This document shows positions 20,909 to 33,242 of a stretch of DNA of 64,000 bases, one piece after another; the first letter of the stretch is position 1, and each line of letters begins with the position of its first letter. Where the stretch lies: NCBI GenBank assembly GCA_022432975.1, contig CM039505.1, positions 18,713,716-18,777,715 of the forward strand. Direction: 5' to 3'. The notes under the pieces were generated by a model, which did no database searches, was not told the DNA's origin, and saw nothing but the letters and a program-made list of their open reading frames with translations. The stretch is from Begonia masoniana. Lineage: Eukaryota; Streptophyta; Magnoliopsida; Cucurbitales; Begoniaceae. The translations under genes and the position numbers were made by a program.

Positions 20909-23413
20909 TGTAACGACCCTAATACTGTACCCGTAATTTCCGTACCATATTTTTTTTTAACCTAATATCTTTAATTAAACACTGGGCGGAACCTAAACCG
21001 AAATCGAAACCAGAATCGAAATCGGAAATCAAAATCTAGATTTAAAACCATTTAAAACAACTATAAACTAATTTATTAAAACATTTAAAAAAATAAAAAA
21101 AACAATTGATTAAAACAAATAAAGAAAGGGGAGGGCAAAACAGTCACCTGAGACAAATAGAGGCAGCGATCGAACTCTGCAACTGCAGAGATCGATCGCT
21201 GCACATAGCCAGCGATCGATCTCTGCAATTTGCAGAGATCGATCGCTGCACCCTTTATGCAGCGATCGCCTATGCGATCCCCTGGTTCTTCGATCGCTTC
21301 ACTTCTTCTCCTTCTATTTCTTTCTCCTTTCTCACTTTTCTCACAAGTGCTCCCTGAAATATTGGATTCCAGAGAGCAAATACATGATTTCAAGCTCTCT
21401 GGAATCCGATTCCAGAGAATAAATCAACTCTATCTTTCACACCAAATTTATCTTCAATATCAATAGAATTATAACTTAAACTCAACTAAATTAACAACGG
21501 ACTTAGCGAAACGACTAAATTAACAGCGGACTTTGCGAAATTCAACTGCGTGGATATACCTAAATATCGAGCATACCCTTATCAAACCTAAAACAATTCA
21601 AATAAGGTTTACTAAAACGCTATACACCCAAACAGTTCCAGAATTTCAAGATAAATGTTATTACTTAACATCCTAAAATATCTTTACAATTCACAAACCC
21701 AAAATATCCCAAAAAGACCCTCAAAACCTATACATATGTCCCCACGGGTCAGATGAGCCTCGACTGCGCCAGCACACCACCGCAGCCATCCTCCGTCAAC
21801 TGGACTCATGCCTCAGGAGGAGGAATCCCATCCTCACCTGGTTCCTCGATATCTAGATCACCTACACCATACAATACACTATGAGATGAAATCCCAGTAA
21901 GCTCTACGTAAATGCAATGCATGCTGTGCGTATGAGTTCGATAAACCATGCTTTATTTTATCTTACTATGCAATGCTCAATAGGTGTCACCGAGATCCTA
22001 TCCCTCTAACCAGAGAGAGCTCATCCAGCGGGCGGACTACTCTTTCCAGCTAGAGGCGGGGGGTGCACGCTTACAACACGTACAGCCGTGCCTGAGCCCC
22101 ACCTCGCGTGACCAATACGCCTTTCGGCCAATACGCCTTTCGGCCAGTGCTATGCTTTACGTTATCTTTAAAACTTTGTGCGGAAGTTCATTTTCATGCT
22201 TTTCTTTAAAACAAGTGATGCGTGAACAGCTCAATATCATACAATAAACAAGCAATAACATATACCATCAAAGACTGTAAAACCTAATCTATAAAACAAA
22301 TAAACCTAGCTACCCAACCAAAGCAATATAAACTAGGGCATCACCAAACTCCTCGAGACGACATTAGACGTACGGTGTAGGCCAATCGGCCAGAGAAGAA
22401 TCACGAGAACTTACCTCGTGTCCAAAGCAGCTCAAGCTCCGTCCACGAGCGCTGTTTCACCTAAGCAATTTACAAGGATTGACGTTAAAACGAGTTTAAA
22501 CTATCGATCGTCCAAATTTACAAAACCTTAACTAAGGAAACTTCCTACAGCTCTAATCCAATTCATTGAGCTATAACTCGAGCAATTCGCGCTTAGCACC
22601 GCAAATTCTAATTTACGAGTTGTTCCTAAAATCTCGAAAATCCCTAATTTTAACATTTTCACGAATTGATCTAACTTCATCCAATAACGTCGAATACGTG
22701 CAATATATACTTAATCACGGCTAACCTATTAATTACGAACCCTAATTCGCGTTTTTAATCGAAAACCTAACGAAAACCCTAAACGTATAACTCCAAAAAA
22801 CTAGAAATAAACGTTCTAAAACTATAGATCCATACCTAGAGCGTCGATTAGAGGAGAAATCACGAAGAAAACGAAACGAACGGGGGTCAGATCGTCGAAG
22901 AAATCGCCGTGGGCAGGGAGGGTTTCGCGAGAGAAAATGAGAAACAGAGAGGAAGAAATGCATTCTGTCGAAGGAGGAGAAGTGTTTCTGTTTTTTATTA
23001 AATTTTGTTTTGTCAAAATTACCATTTTGCCCTTCTTGAGTTTTTATATAGATTTCGTTCGTCGGTTCGTTAATCGTCTAGCTATTCGGTTCCATCAAGT
23101 CTCCATATTTCACTAATAAGTCTAACTTGTTATTTGGGATTCATTAAAACTGTCCGTTCGCAATTCGGACCTCGTTTACTATTTTTACTAAAACGTCCTC
23201 TACATTACGATAAAGGTAATTACTCGGAATATATCGTTTAATCTCCGAAAATTCCCATAATTTCCTTAAAATTCCTATTAATCATTAGGATCGTAATGAC
23301 GCTTTCTTTTCGTGAAACGGACATGATTTGACATATTTACCAAAAATGTCATTATATAATAAAATAACAATATAATATATTATATCGGAAATCCGTACAA
23401 GCTGGGTATTACA
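20909..23413 (-). mobile_element. Solo LTR, 2.5 kb, TSD AATTT (family E)
   Basis: Starts TGTAACGACCCTAATACTG and ends AGCTGGGTATTACA, with exact AATTT at 20904-20908 and 23414-23418. It is the same family as the solo LTRs at 47258-49799 and 52812-55327 (the latter in opposite orientation). It carries repeated GATCGATCGCTGCA-type palindromes at 21165-21290 and GCCTTTCGGCC units at 22120-22145. Confidence 0.92.
21862..22414 (-). other. Predicted LTR leader intron (family E)
   Basis: Minus strand: donor CGAG|GTAAGTT at 22414, stem-loop GGCCGATTGGCC, box CCTACACCGTACG, branch-point-like CTTACTGGG, acceptor GTATGGTGTAG|GTGA ending at 21862. Box and acceptor pair over 13 bp as RNA with two G-U wobbles. 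Confidence 0.5.
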
Positions 23414-24550
23414 AATTTAGTCTAGGAGAATGAGTAAATGTCATTTGGTCCACCTCATACAGGACAACTAACTCGTCCCCACCATAACGCTATTTACATT
23501 TTTTCACTCTTTCAATCATGTTCAATGAAATTTTTTTTTCATGATCCACGATTCATACATAACAAACAATGTAGAACATAAACATATATTCCATACAATT
23601 TATCTTTACAATCCTATTTCAATCACAACGGCCTATTATCATAAACATTACATTTTTGAAGTAATATCATCATAACATAACACTAAAGCATATTCTCAAA
23701 TCAATATTATCGTAACATAACATAACATTAAAGCATATCATCGAATCAATATTATATAGACACAACATAAAAACAAATCATCAAGTCATTATCATCAAAA
23801 GCAAAACAATAAAACATATGAGTTACCCTAGCACCTTGTGATGTAGGCTGAAAGGCCAAACGCATGCAAAACATCTCTTACCTTGAAGCCTTAGCATGGT
23901 AACGGTCGCTTACGATGATTATCTTTCGCTTTGGATTAACCTAACCATAGAATTTCCTGTATGTTAGCGTATTCTACAAAATGAAAACGAAAACCTTAAT
24001 CGATCATTTTATACTCTTATTACTATTTGGGGATTGTTGCTTACTCAATTTTGACGTGTGACAGCCCGAAACGGGATCCCGATCGAAAATTCGAGAGCCA
24101 AGCCGTCACACCGGACATTTAACGGAAAACGGTGACTATTTTTTTTTTATCAAAACAGACTGAACATTTACAAAACTGTACACAGAGGGAGAGAAGATGT
24201 TCTCTGGTTTGAAAGCAAAACGGGTTTCAATGAAGGATGGCAGAAGAAAACCGAAATGCAGGAATGTAGACGGAAAACAATTAGGAATCAGAATACAACA
24301 AAGTGACAGAAGGAAAGCAGGAAGACAGAGATATTAAAGAGAAAATTAAACTGGAGAAGAAACATACTGTAGAAGGCTACAGTATATAACAGAAGCCATA
24401 GACAATCGGGGATGAATAATAGAAGAGAAAAAGGTAAAAACAGAAAACAGAAATGGGCGATAAAACATAGAAACAGAATAAAGCAGGAAGACGTAGGCGG
24501 AAGACTTAGTTTAAAAACCAATAAAATACTGTTGGGCGGAAGATGTGAGC

Positions 24551-24932
24551 TGACGTCAGGCGGAAGATGCATTTGCAAAGACAAAAGTAAGGATGACGTC
24601 AGGCGGAAGATTAAAGCTATCGGTGGATTCAGATACGACAAAAGACGAACAGTATTCAGCGGAAGAGGCTGAGTAAAACTGGGCGGAAGAGGTGGTGACG
24701 TCAGCCGGAAGATGGGTGACGTCAGGCGGAGGATACAGACAGCAGACGGAATTCGGATGAGGTGATGACGTCAGCCAGAAGATGGATGATGTCAACCGGA
24801 AGATACAGACAGCAGATGAGATCGGATGAGGTGATGACGTCAGCCGAAAGATGGATGACGTCAACTGGAAGATACAGACAGCAGATGAGATCGGATGAGG
24901 TGATGACGTCAGTCGGAAGATGGATGACGTCA
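24551..24932 (-). promoter_or_regulatory. Array of nine TGACGTCA palindromes in an LTR
   Basis: Perfect TGACGTCA at 24551, 24594, 24696, 24717, 24766, 24835, 24856, 24904 and 24925, embedded in degenerate repeats of GGAAGATGGATGACGTCA and GATACAGACAGCAGATGAG. TGACGTCA is the classic core bound by bZIP factors of the TGA/CREB type. The block lies upstream of the predicted leader intron in LTR sense, in the direction of the promoter. Confidence 0.6.
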
Positions 24933-25624
24933 ACCGAAAAATACAGACAACAGACAACACCGGATGAGATGAAGACGTCATCGGATGAGATAATTGAACT
25001 GGGCGGTGGAGGTGGATGATGTCACCAGTGGATATACACTTAAACAGCAGTGGACGTGATCGGATGATATAGTCTAAAAGGGGCAGAGTTTGACAACTTT
25101 TAACAGAAAGACATACGGGCAGGGAGCATCAAAACAGAAGGCATAAGGGTTTCAAACCTTCAAAACCCGATTCAAAACAAGATTTTTGAAACACACTTTG
25201 CAGATGATAGATTTCAACTGACAGATTTAAGAAAGACAGACTGCATGGATAGCTCTAGAATTCGAGACCATCCATTCAAACCTTAAAACAGGAAAATATT
25301 CTAAAACATTTCAGAACATTCAGGACATTAGTTCAACTATCAAATACAGTACATCAGAACTTGTACATTGTTCTAAAAGTAAAACCTCTGAATCAGTATA
25401 GAACCTAACATGCAATTGCAGAATCTACCAAAAGAAGAGTTTTTACAAAATTTTTACAACACAACCAGAACTTCCAGAAGACTTTACAGATATAGACATT
25501 ACAGAAAACTTAAACCTCGGGTCAGAATTTGTCTGACTGCAGCAACCACACCCCCATGAGCTCGATCCACCAGCCACCTATTCATCAGACTGAGGCACGA
25601 AGTTCTCATTTTCGGGTTCAGTAC

Positions 25625-26143
25625 CTACATCGGGGAGTTCACCTATGAGTCTAAAACTCAGTAAGAACATATATATATATATATATGCAGTGATGCAAAA
25701 TGCTATGCATGCGGTTTTCAGAATATAGTGACAGTACATAACATTACGTTTCAGTGGCAGTGGGGTATAAGTGGGGCTTATAGGGGAACTGGCAAGTGCA
25801 CGACAGGCACAACAGAGATACAGAACAGAACAGAAACAGATCTGGGGGCCAGTCCCCATCCCACACTTAACCGGTACATTTCAGTCAGATTTTATCTTGC
25901 TTAACTTCAAAACCGTGTACAGAAAACAGTTTTGCATGAACTTTCAGAAAATCGTGTATGCATGGACATTTACAGTACTTACAGTTGATACAGCAGAGAA
26001 CAAGAAGATAAAACAACAGAAACCTGAACAGAAACCACAGAACTTAACTCTAACCCTTCTACCCGAAACCAGCCAACAGAATGTAAAACCTGGTACCTCC
26101 GAGATGTAGGGCCTTAAGGGCCAGCCTACGGATATGAACTTAC
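25625..26143 (-). other. Predicted LTR leader intron (family F)
   Basis: Minus strand: perfect donor CAG|GTAAGT at 26143, stem-loop GGCCCTTAAGGCC, box CCTACATC followed by TCGGAGG, branch-point-like CTTACTGAG, acceptor CGATGTAG|GTAC ending at 25625. Box and acceptor region can form 8 bp, a 2x2 internal loop and 4 more bp. Confidence 0.5.
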
Positions 26144-27069
26144 CTGTCTGCTGCGGTGTCAGAAGTCTTAAACGTCTCGGTTTCAGTAGTTTGTGAACCT
26201 TCACGGAAGAAAACAGAAGAATGCAAGAGAAACAAAGTGTGGAACTTTGTTTCAATCGCCAGGAAGAGAGAAAACAGAGAAAGAAGAGAAGAAACAGAGA
26301 AGTGAACTAAGGGTTTCACGTAGGAGGAAGAACTTAGCTTCTTCAACAAGTTGCCAGATGTCACTCAACCATTGGCAATCTCCCACCATCCTTAATTTCT
26401 CTCTAATTTACCCTTCCATGCATTCTAAACTTAGTGTTAAGTTGGTTACACATTAGTTAGGTTCTCCCCACACTAAATGCTCCAACATTTTACAATGAAA
26501 TTGTTATCGTATTTATGGCAATTTAAATCCATACAATAATTTAACAGATTATTATACGGCCAAAATGCCGGGTGTTACACGACGTGAAGTAGACTTACCT
26601 TGACAGAGCTTGAGAGAGGCTGGGAGGCGGCTCGCGGCTCTGGATCAAAAAAATATGTTTTTAAGATTAGATTTTCATATAAATATGTGATTTCTCGCGT
26701 CAGCGGTTGATACTTCATTAAGTTCAGTCGACCGCTACTTGACATGAGACATGCTAATGTCATCTTCTTCTTTCAGATGCTATTTCAATTGATTGACACT
26801 TCAATCTTGTTGTTTTTTTGCTTACTAAAATTTGTAGGCAAGGTGTCGACTGGTTTGCTCAAAGTATCTGACCAATCTGGAATATTTCCTTCAATTTTGC
26901 CTTTAATATCAGCTTTTTACTGAATTAGTTTCACAATATTCTTTCATCCTTAAACTTTATGACATTTAATCATCTTCCAAAATACTTTATTAATAAAAAA
27001 AGTTGCAATACAAACATAAATGCGTTTGTATATTTAAAGTTACGTTTAACGGATTTTTCGGGTATTACA

Positions 27070-27270
27070 TTTTTGCATACAGTGACATGACACAACTGTC
27101 ACGTTACTCTACTCATAAAACAAAAAAACACATCCTTGAACGTTTGAATGTGCATATTAAAAACAATGTCATGACTTAAATCGATCTATCCTGATCGATA
27201 TGATCATCAACGAAAATAAAGATACATGCACAATATAAACCTGGCAATGAATATATATATATATATATAT
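27070..27270. other. Flank ending in an (AT)10 run at the pararetrovirus border
   Basis: About 180 bp with no recognised feature, then an uninterrupted AT dinucleotide run at 27251-27270 that abuts the first virus-derived base. The virus sequence starting TGATGGATCTTAACTCAGG recurs at 44941 without the AT run before it. Confidence 0.6.
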
Positions 27271-28790
27271 TGATGGATCTTAACTCAGGAAATATAATTT
27301 CTTGGTCCAGTTGTTCCTATGAACATCTTATCAGTGTCTGTGTCCAAGTAGGACTTTCCCTCTGTAATGATATGAAATTACAATATCAACTTAAGAGACG
27401 GAATTTAATCAGGAAAAAGAAATATGTGAGTTTTGTGAACAATTTGCCTACAACTTACCAATTCAAATTCCTAATCTCGTAATCCAAAAAAATCAAAAGA
27501 AAAATATTATAAAAAGAAAAAATATGATAACGAAAAATACAAAGAAAAATATCACTCTAAAAACTCTAGAGATAAAAGTCATCAGAAAAAGAGTTATCGA
27601 AAAGGTTATAAAAAACCTAAATAAAAAATAAAATGTTTCAAGTGCGGAAAATTTGGTCATTACGCAAGTAAGTGCCTAACTAAGATAAAATTAAATGAAC
27701 TTAATCTGGATGAAGGTCTTCGCCTTCAATTATCTAAACTCCTTTTAAATTCCACTTATGATGAATCCACTAGTGGTCCTAGTTGTACTGAAGACTTTTC
27801 TTTGTCTTCTTCTTTAGAAGATAACTGTATAAATAATTGTTGTAAAAAATCTTTATCTCTAAATGTTTTAACAACATCTCAACAGGAAGTTATTAACTTA
27901 ATTGATCAAATTTCTGATCCCGAACTCCCAAGAAAAATTATTGAAATTATCCTTCATAAAACAGTAGATTTAGACTCTTAACCATCTAAACCCACAACAT
28001 CAAAATATTACAGTCTTAATGAAGTTTTCGATCGTTTCAAAAACCAAACTAATTCTAAACTAGCTACAATTCAGGATCTTTGTCGCGAAGTAAATGAATT
28101 AAAATCAGAATTAATTCAACTTCGAAATACTTACAATCAGTATAAAATCACAACCAATAACCAATTAGTTAAACTTGAGGAAAAACATCTAATCGAACCT
28201 AAGGACAAAACTGAAATTGAAGAATCCAGTACTCCTTATTTAAACAGTATAAGTCGAATTACTTTATAGAAATGGTTTATTCAAATAACTCTTATGATTA
28301 AACCAGATTATACAATTACAAATATCATTGCTCTTGTTGATAGTGGGGCTGATATTAACTGTATCCAGAAAGAATTAATTTCTACTCGTTATTTTGAAAA
28401 AACTATTCAATCTTTAACTGCAGCAGGTGGTAGTCGTATGAAAATAAATTACAAACTATCTAATGTTTCAATCTGTAATTATGCAACTTGTCTAACGACA
28501 ACTTTTTTACTTGTCAAAAATCTTCAACAGAAAGTAATATTAGGAACACTTTTCCTAAATTTAATCATGCCAATCAAAATGATTAATCAAATTAGAATTT
28601 ATACCACTATTCAGGATCAAGATATTATTTATCCTTCTGTATGATCCCAAAACTCGTGCAATAAACGAGTTAAAAACTTTTTATGAAAGTAAGGAAAGAC
28701 AACTGAATTTCCTTAAAACTGAAATTAATTATTTAAACATTTCTCAACAACTTCAATCTCCTCTTTTTCAAGAAAAAATTAAGGAAATTG
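27271..28790 (+). pseudogene. Endogenous pararetrovirus: coat-protein end, zinc knuckle and protease
   Basis: A decayed piece of a Caulimoviridae-type polyprotein. A CX2CX4HX4C zinc knuckle (27634-27675), typical of coat/nucleocapsid ends, is preceded by a Lys/Arg-rich stretch. An aspartic protease with the DSGAD active-site motif lies in the open frame 28294-28644. Several in-frame stops separate the blocks (for example around 27620, 27979 and 28267). It is interrupted at 28791 by a solo LTR and continues beyond it with reverse transcriptase. Its first part is repeated at 44941-45410, so the locus is longer than one unit. Confidence 0.8.
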
Positions 28791-29284
28791 TGTAACGCCT
28801 CGAATTATATAAACTCAATTCGTTACTCATAATACATAACCATACTATAACATTTTGAGAAAAATTTAAAATTTCACTCGACGGTTTAATTTTGATCCTT
28901 AAACGTAAAACTTGCAGCGAAAATATTTTTGCATAAAACAACATTTATTGATTTAATTAAAATATTAAAGACAATTGGTTGCAAGAAAACAAAAATAAAA
29001 TAGAACATGTCCACCGCTGAACAGTTCCAGCGATAGAAACAAAGGGCATCTACCGCTAAACAGTGTCAGCGGCAGAAGCAGAAATAAATTTGACTCAGCG
29101 GTAGAGGCGAAAATAGAGGACATCCACCGCTAAACAGTGTCAGTCGCACGACATGTCAACTACCCACATGTCCACCGCTCGCGTCAGTTGAATGACGCAT
29201 CGACTACACACGTCCACCGGTCACAAAATGATAAAAATAATCTAATACTCACTCCTACGCTCGCATCCACCGGTCACAAACGAC

Positions 29285-29880
29285 AAACACTCAACATCCA
29301 TCGATAGATAAAACACTCAACATCCACCGATGGACTACATCCATTGATAGACAAAACGCTCGACATCCACCGATAGACTACATCCACCTATAGACAAAAC
29401 ACTCGACATCCACCGGTGGACTACATCCACCGATAGACAAACACTCGACATCCACCGATAGACTACATCCACCTATAGACAAACACTCGACATCCACCGG
29501 TGGACTACATCCACCTATAGACAAACACTCGACATCCACCGATAGACTACATCCACCGATAGACTACATCCACCTATAGACAAACACTCGACATCCACCG
29601 ATAGACTACATCCACCTATAGACAAACACTCGACATCCACCGATAGACTACATCCACCTATAGACAAACACTCGACATCCACCGATAGACTACATCCACC
29701 TATAGACAAACACTCGACATCCACCGATAGACTACATCCACCTATAGACAAACACTCGACATCCACCGATAGACTACATCCACCTATAGACAAACACTCG
29801 ACATCCACCGATAGACTACATCCACCGATAGACTACATCCACCTATAGACAAACACTCGACATCCACCGATAGACTACTC
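29285..29880. repeat. 42-bp tandem array, about 14 units, in the solo LTR
   Basis: The unit is the pair GACATCCACCGATAGACTAC and ATCCACCTATAGACAAACACTC. The first units are degenerate, the later ones nearly identical. Because 42 is divisible by three, one frame stays open on the minus strand (29515-29808), but that is a by-product of the repeat. Confidence 0.9.
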
Positions 29881-30235
29881 ACTCTGTACAAAGAAAACTC
29901 CGACTACTAAAAGAACTAGTACATTTTACTGAATTCCTTCAAAACAACATAATCTACAATTTCTAAAAAAATCCAGAATAGTAGACTACGACTAAAACCA
30001 AATCGTGTTTTCACATCAGAAAAGCACCAGACCATATATATATATATAAGAAACATTAAAATGTTACTACCAATATTCTCAACATGCTTAATCTGAACCA
30101 TTGTCAACTAACTTTCACATCTATTGACATCAGTTAAACTGCCTCATCAGTTCACTAGGTCGAGACATGAAGGTGCTCCCCAACCAGCCTATTCCTCAAC
30201 ATGCTCAGAGAACACACCTTCTGAGGCTTCTTCAC

Positions 30236-30716
30236 CTACATCACAAAACTCATCTATTAGCCTAACGCTAAATAAGTGAAGCAGTAACGAAATGAAATGC
30301 TGAAACATAAATCCTAATCATGCAGTTTCTACTTTCACATCTCAGTTGCATTTACATTCTTTCACTGATCTGATCCCTCGATTCCATTGGGAGTTGGATC
30401 AATTTTCCTAAAGTCATACATCCTCTTCATAAATTAAGGGGCAGATTAGTTCCCTTAACAGCTGATCTGATCCTAAATTCTATTGGGAAGCGGATCAATT
30501 TTTCCAAAGTTATAAATCCCTTCATAAGTTAAGGGGCAGATTAGTTCCCTTAATAGCTTATTTGTTACAATCTGTTCATTTCTCACCAAACCAATACATG
30601 TAAATTCATTTTCGTTTTCTTTCAAAATATGATGCATGACATACAGACAAATTCAAACATACATAATCCTACTGTTTTGTGATGTAGGCCCGAAGGCTCA
30701 TGCATACTCCACTTAC
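30236..30716 (-). other. Predicted LTR leader intron (family H)
   Basis: Minus strand: donor CCAG|GTAAGT at 30716, stem-loop GCCTTCGGGC, box CCTACATCACAAAAC (30674-30688), branch-like ACTTATTTAGC, acceptor GTTTTGTGATGTAG|GTGA (30235-30249). Box and acceptor are perfect reverse complements over 15 nt. Confidence 0.55.
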
Positions 30717-31277
30717 CTGGCTTCCTGAAAATGCTCGGTTTCAAACTACTTCAGAAGTTTTGCTCACCTAAGTCATAAACAGAATATCAATTAGATTTTT
30801 ACTAAACCTCATTCTAATCTATCCAGAAATCTAAGGAAATCTAGTTTGGGAGTTCTATACATAGTGCATTCCTGATTCACCACAAAATCGAAACTAACCC
30901 CCACCTATAGCATTCACCAAAGCTTACATCTATACTCCTCTCTACCATCACTAGTTCCAATGTAATAAGAAATCGAAGTAGACTCACCTAGTTTGGAGAA
31001 AAATCGGAGAAGGAATCGCCTTGAGAGCTCTGCTGAGTTTGAGCTGAATACAGAGAGAGAGAGAGAGAGAGTATGGAAAAAAAATAGTGGCGGCTACAGT
31101 GCACTAATCACAAAATCTCTTTCATTAAATAAGTTATCACTATAATTCTCTATTTACCATTATGCCATTACTTAGTCATTATTAACCTAATCACTAATTC
31201 TCCCAATTTTATCCATAAAACGTACACTACAAGTTGGTTAAGTAAATTGGTTCAATGAAACCGGGTGTTACAAATTG

Positions 31278-32728
31278 AAAGTAAATTTTTATCTGAAATT
31301 TTTCATACTTTATCCAACGCCTTTTGGGAAAGAAAACGTCATATCATTTCTCTTCCTTATATTGAAACTTTTAATGAAAAGCTAATTCCCAATAAAGTCC
31401 GTCCAAATCAGATGAAACAGGAATACTGGAAATTATGTAAAATCGAGATTAAAACTCCTTTAGAGAAAAATCTCATCAGAAAAAACTACTCTCCGTGGAG
31501 TTGCACTGCATTTTATATTAATAACAGTAATGAAAAGGAATGCGAAGTTCCTCGTTTAGTTATTAATTATAAACCGTTAAATGATGTTCTGCAATGGATT
31601 CAGTATCCGATTCCAAACAAAAAAGATCTATTAGATAGACTTCAATCAGCATTAATCTTTTCAAAATTTGATTTAAAGTAAGGATATTGGCAGATTCAAA
31701 TAGCCAAAAAAGACAGGTATAAAATTGCTTTTGTTGTCCCTTTCAAACACTATGAGTGGAACGTTATGCCTTTTGGTTTGAAAAATGCCCCTTCAGAATT
31801 TCAGAATATTATGAATAGTATATTTTTCCCCTATACTGAATTCTGTATAGTTTGTATTGATGATATTCTAATTTATTCTTCATCTCTTGATCAGCATATT
31901 AAACATCTAAGAATTTTAAAAGATGTTACTAAACGGAATGGTTGAGTTATTTCTTCTAAAAAAGTGCAGTTATTTCAAACATCAGTACGATTTTTAGGTC
32001 ATACTATTAATCAGGGAACTATTGTTCCAATTAACCATAGTATTGAGTTTGCTTCAAAATTTTCAGATGAAATTCGAGATAAAACCCAATTAGAACGATT
32101 TCTTGGTAGTCTTAATTATTTAGGATACTATTATTTAGCCCAGGATCCTTTTTTGTTCTACAAACAACTTCAGAAGAATCCCTTACCTTGGACTTAGGAA
32201 CATACTGATGCTGTAAAACGAATTAAACTAAAAGCAAGAGCTTTGCCTTGTTTGTGTTTATCTAATTCTAACTGGAAGAAAATTGTTGAAACTGATGCCT
32301 CTAACATTGGTTATGGCGGCATATTAAAACAGTTAAATCCTAATACTTCGAAAGAAGAATTAGTTAGGTTTGTCTTTGAAATTTGGAAACCTGCTCAGCA
32401 GAATTATTCAACTGTTAAAAAGGAAATTCTTTCTATTGTTAAATGCATTTCAAAATTTCAGGATGATTTATTAAATCAGAAATTTATTCTTCGTATTGAC
32501 TGTAGCTCTGCAAAGAATAAATTTTTGCAAAGAAATTTAGCATCTAAGCAAATTTTTGCTTGATGGCAGTCTGAATTATCAGCTTTTGACTTTTATATTG
32601 AATATATTAAAGGCGACAAGAATTCTTTACCAGATTTCTTAACCCGTGAATTTTTGCAGAATGAAACTCCTTTTAGGGGTAGGGGCCACGATCGCGTTCA
32701 TGAAAAAAGATCTAGACTCAACCAGTAT
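31278..32728 (+). pseudogene. Endogenous pararetrovirus: reverse transcriptase and RNase H
   Basis: Continues the virus-derived polyprotein after the solo LTR. The open block to 31681 is the RT fingers region. A TAA at 31679-31681 breaks it, the palm active site with the DD pair (IDDIL) lies near 31855-31872, and further stops follow at about 31942 and 32195. RNase H, with the ETDAS motif, is in the block 32243-32563, which ends in TGA. The domain order protease-RT-RNase H without integrase is that of Caulimoviridae rather than an LTR retrotransposon. It is cut at 32728 by the gypsy insertion. Not expressible as one protein. Confidence 0.85.
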
Positions 32729-33242
32729 TGTAGCAACCGGTACATGGCTTTTATTTTATGGAATAAGTTATTTTAATTGGTTGCTTAAATAGGTTAAAGT
32801 TTGTTAGTCAAGGATATAAGTGTAATTTGTGAAGCATGTGATATAAATAGAGGGTTAGTGAAGGATAGCCGCCACTGTTTCATTACTTTCCTCTTTCAGC
32901 TCAGCTGACTCCTCTGACGATTTTTCTCTCTGAATCTTCTTCAACTTAAGTGAGTTCTTCCTTAATTTCTTCTTGCTGATGATTTAGGGAGAATATAGGA
33001 CATACATTTGATGATTGGTTTACGGTAGAATGAGTGTTTTAGGAATGCTGGGAGTGAGAGCTGAGTTCGGGTTTTATGATTATTCGGGAATGCTCGAGGA
33101 ACAGAGCTTCCAACTAGTTTTCTTAGATTTCTGGATAATTTAGAATGAAGTTTAGCAAAGATCTAACTAATACCCTGTCTAAAGTTTTAGGTTTGAGCAA
33201 AACCCCAAAGTAGTTTGGAACCAAGCTTTTTCGGGAAGCCAG

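Larger units (their letters stand above)
24057..26579 (-). mobile_element. Solo LTR, 2.52 kb, TSD TGACG/CGACG (family F)
   Basis: Starts TGTGACAGCCCG and ends CCGGGTGTTACA; the flanking pentamers TGACG (24052-24056) and CGACG (26580-26584) differ at one base. It shares family with the LTR at 45753-50951. It contains a TGACGTCA-rich tandem region and a predicted leader intron (donor CAG|GTAAGT at 26143, acceptor CGATGTAG|GTAC ending at 25625, minus strand). Confidence 0.88.
19703..27069 (-). mobile_element. Probable large LTR carrying two nested solo LTRs
   Basis: Outer pieces 19703-20908, 23414-24056 and 26580-27069 add up to about 2.34 kb, the size of neighbouring LTRs. The plus-strand ends are TGTCACGTGGCC and TTCGGGTATTACA. 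Inside, on the minus strand, are the features shared by these LTRs: donor AAG|GTAAGAG at 23881, a GGCC...AGCC stem-loop with box CCTACATCAC at about 23840, and CTTACTGAAC near 20810. No clean 5-bp duplication is visible at the outer ends, so the boundary at 19703 is tentative. Confidence 0.5.
28791..31272 (-). mobile_element. Solo LTR, 2.48 kb, TSD AATTG (family H/G)
   Basis: Starts TGTAACGCCTCG and ends CCGGGTGTTACA, with exact AATTG at 28786-28790 and 31273-31277. It resembles, in minus orientation, the LTRs of the gypsy element at 32729-42739 (matching TTAAGGG/CCCTTAA repeats and acceptor TTTTGTGATGTAG). It splits the pararetrovirus between protease and reverse transcriptase. Confidence 0.92.

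Noticed and set aside
24288..25019. Overlapping frames on both strands with repeated short peptides
   Set aside because: They reflect the TGACGTCA-containing tandem repeats of the LTR, not coding sequence.
24057..26579. A host gene spliced through the GTAAGT and TGTAG sites inside this LTR
   Set aside because: The exonic sequence on both sides has no conserved coding frame and the same sites recur in unrelated insertions of LTRs, so they belong to the LTR.
29515..29808. 97-codon minus-strand open frame with a Cys/Ser/Leu repeat
   Set aside because: A by-product of the 42-bp tandem repeat in a solo LTR.
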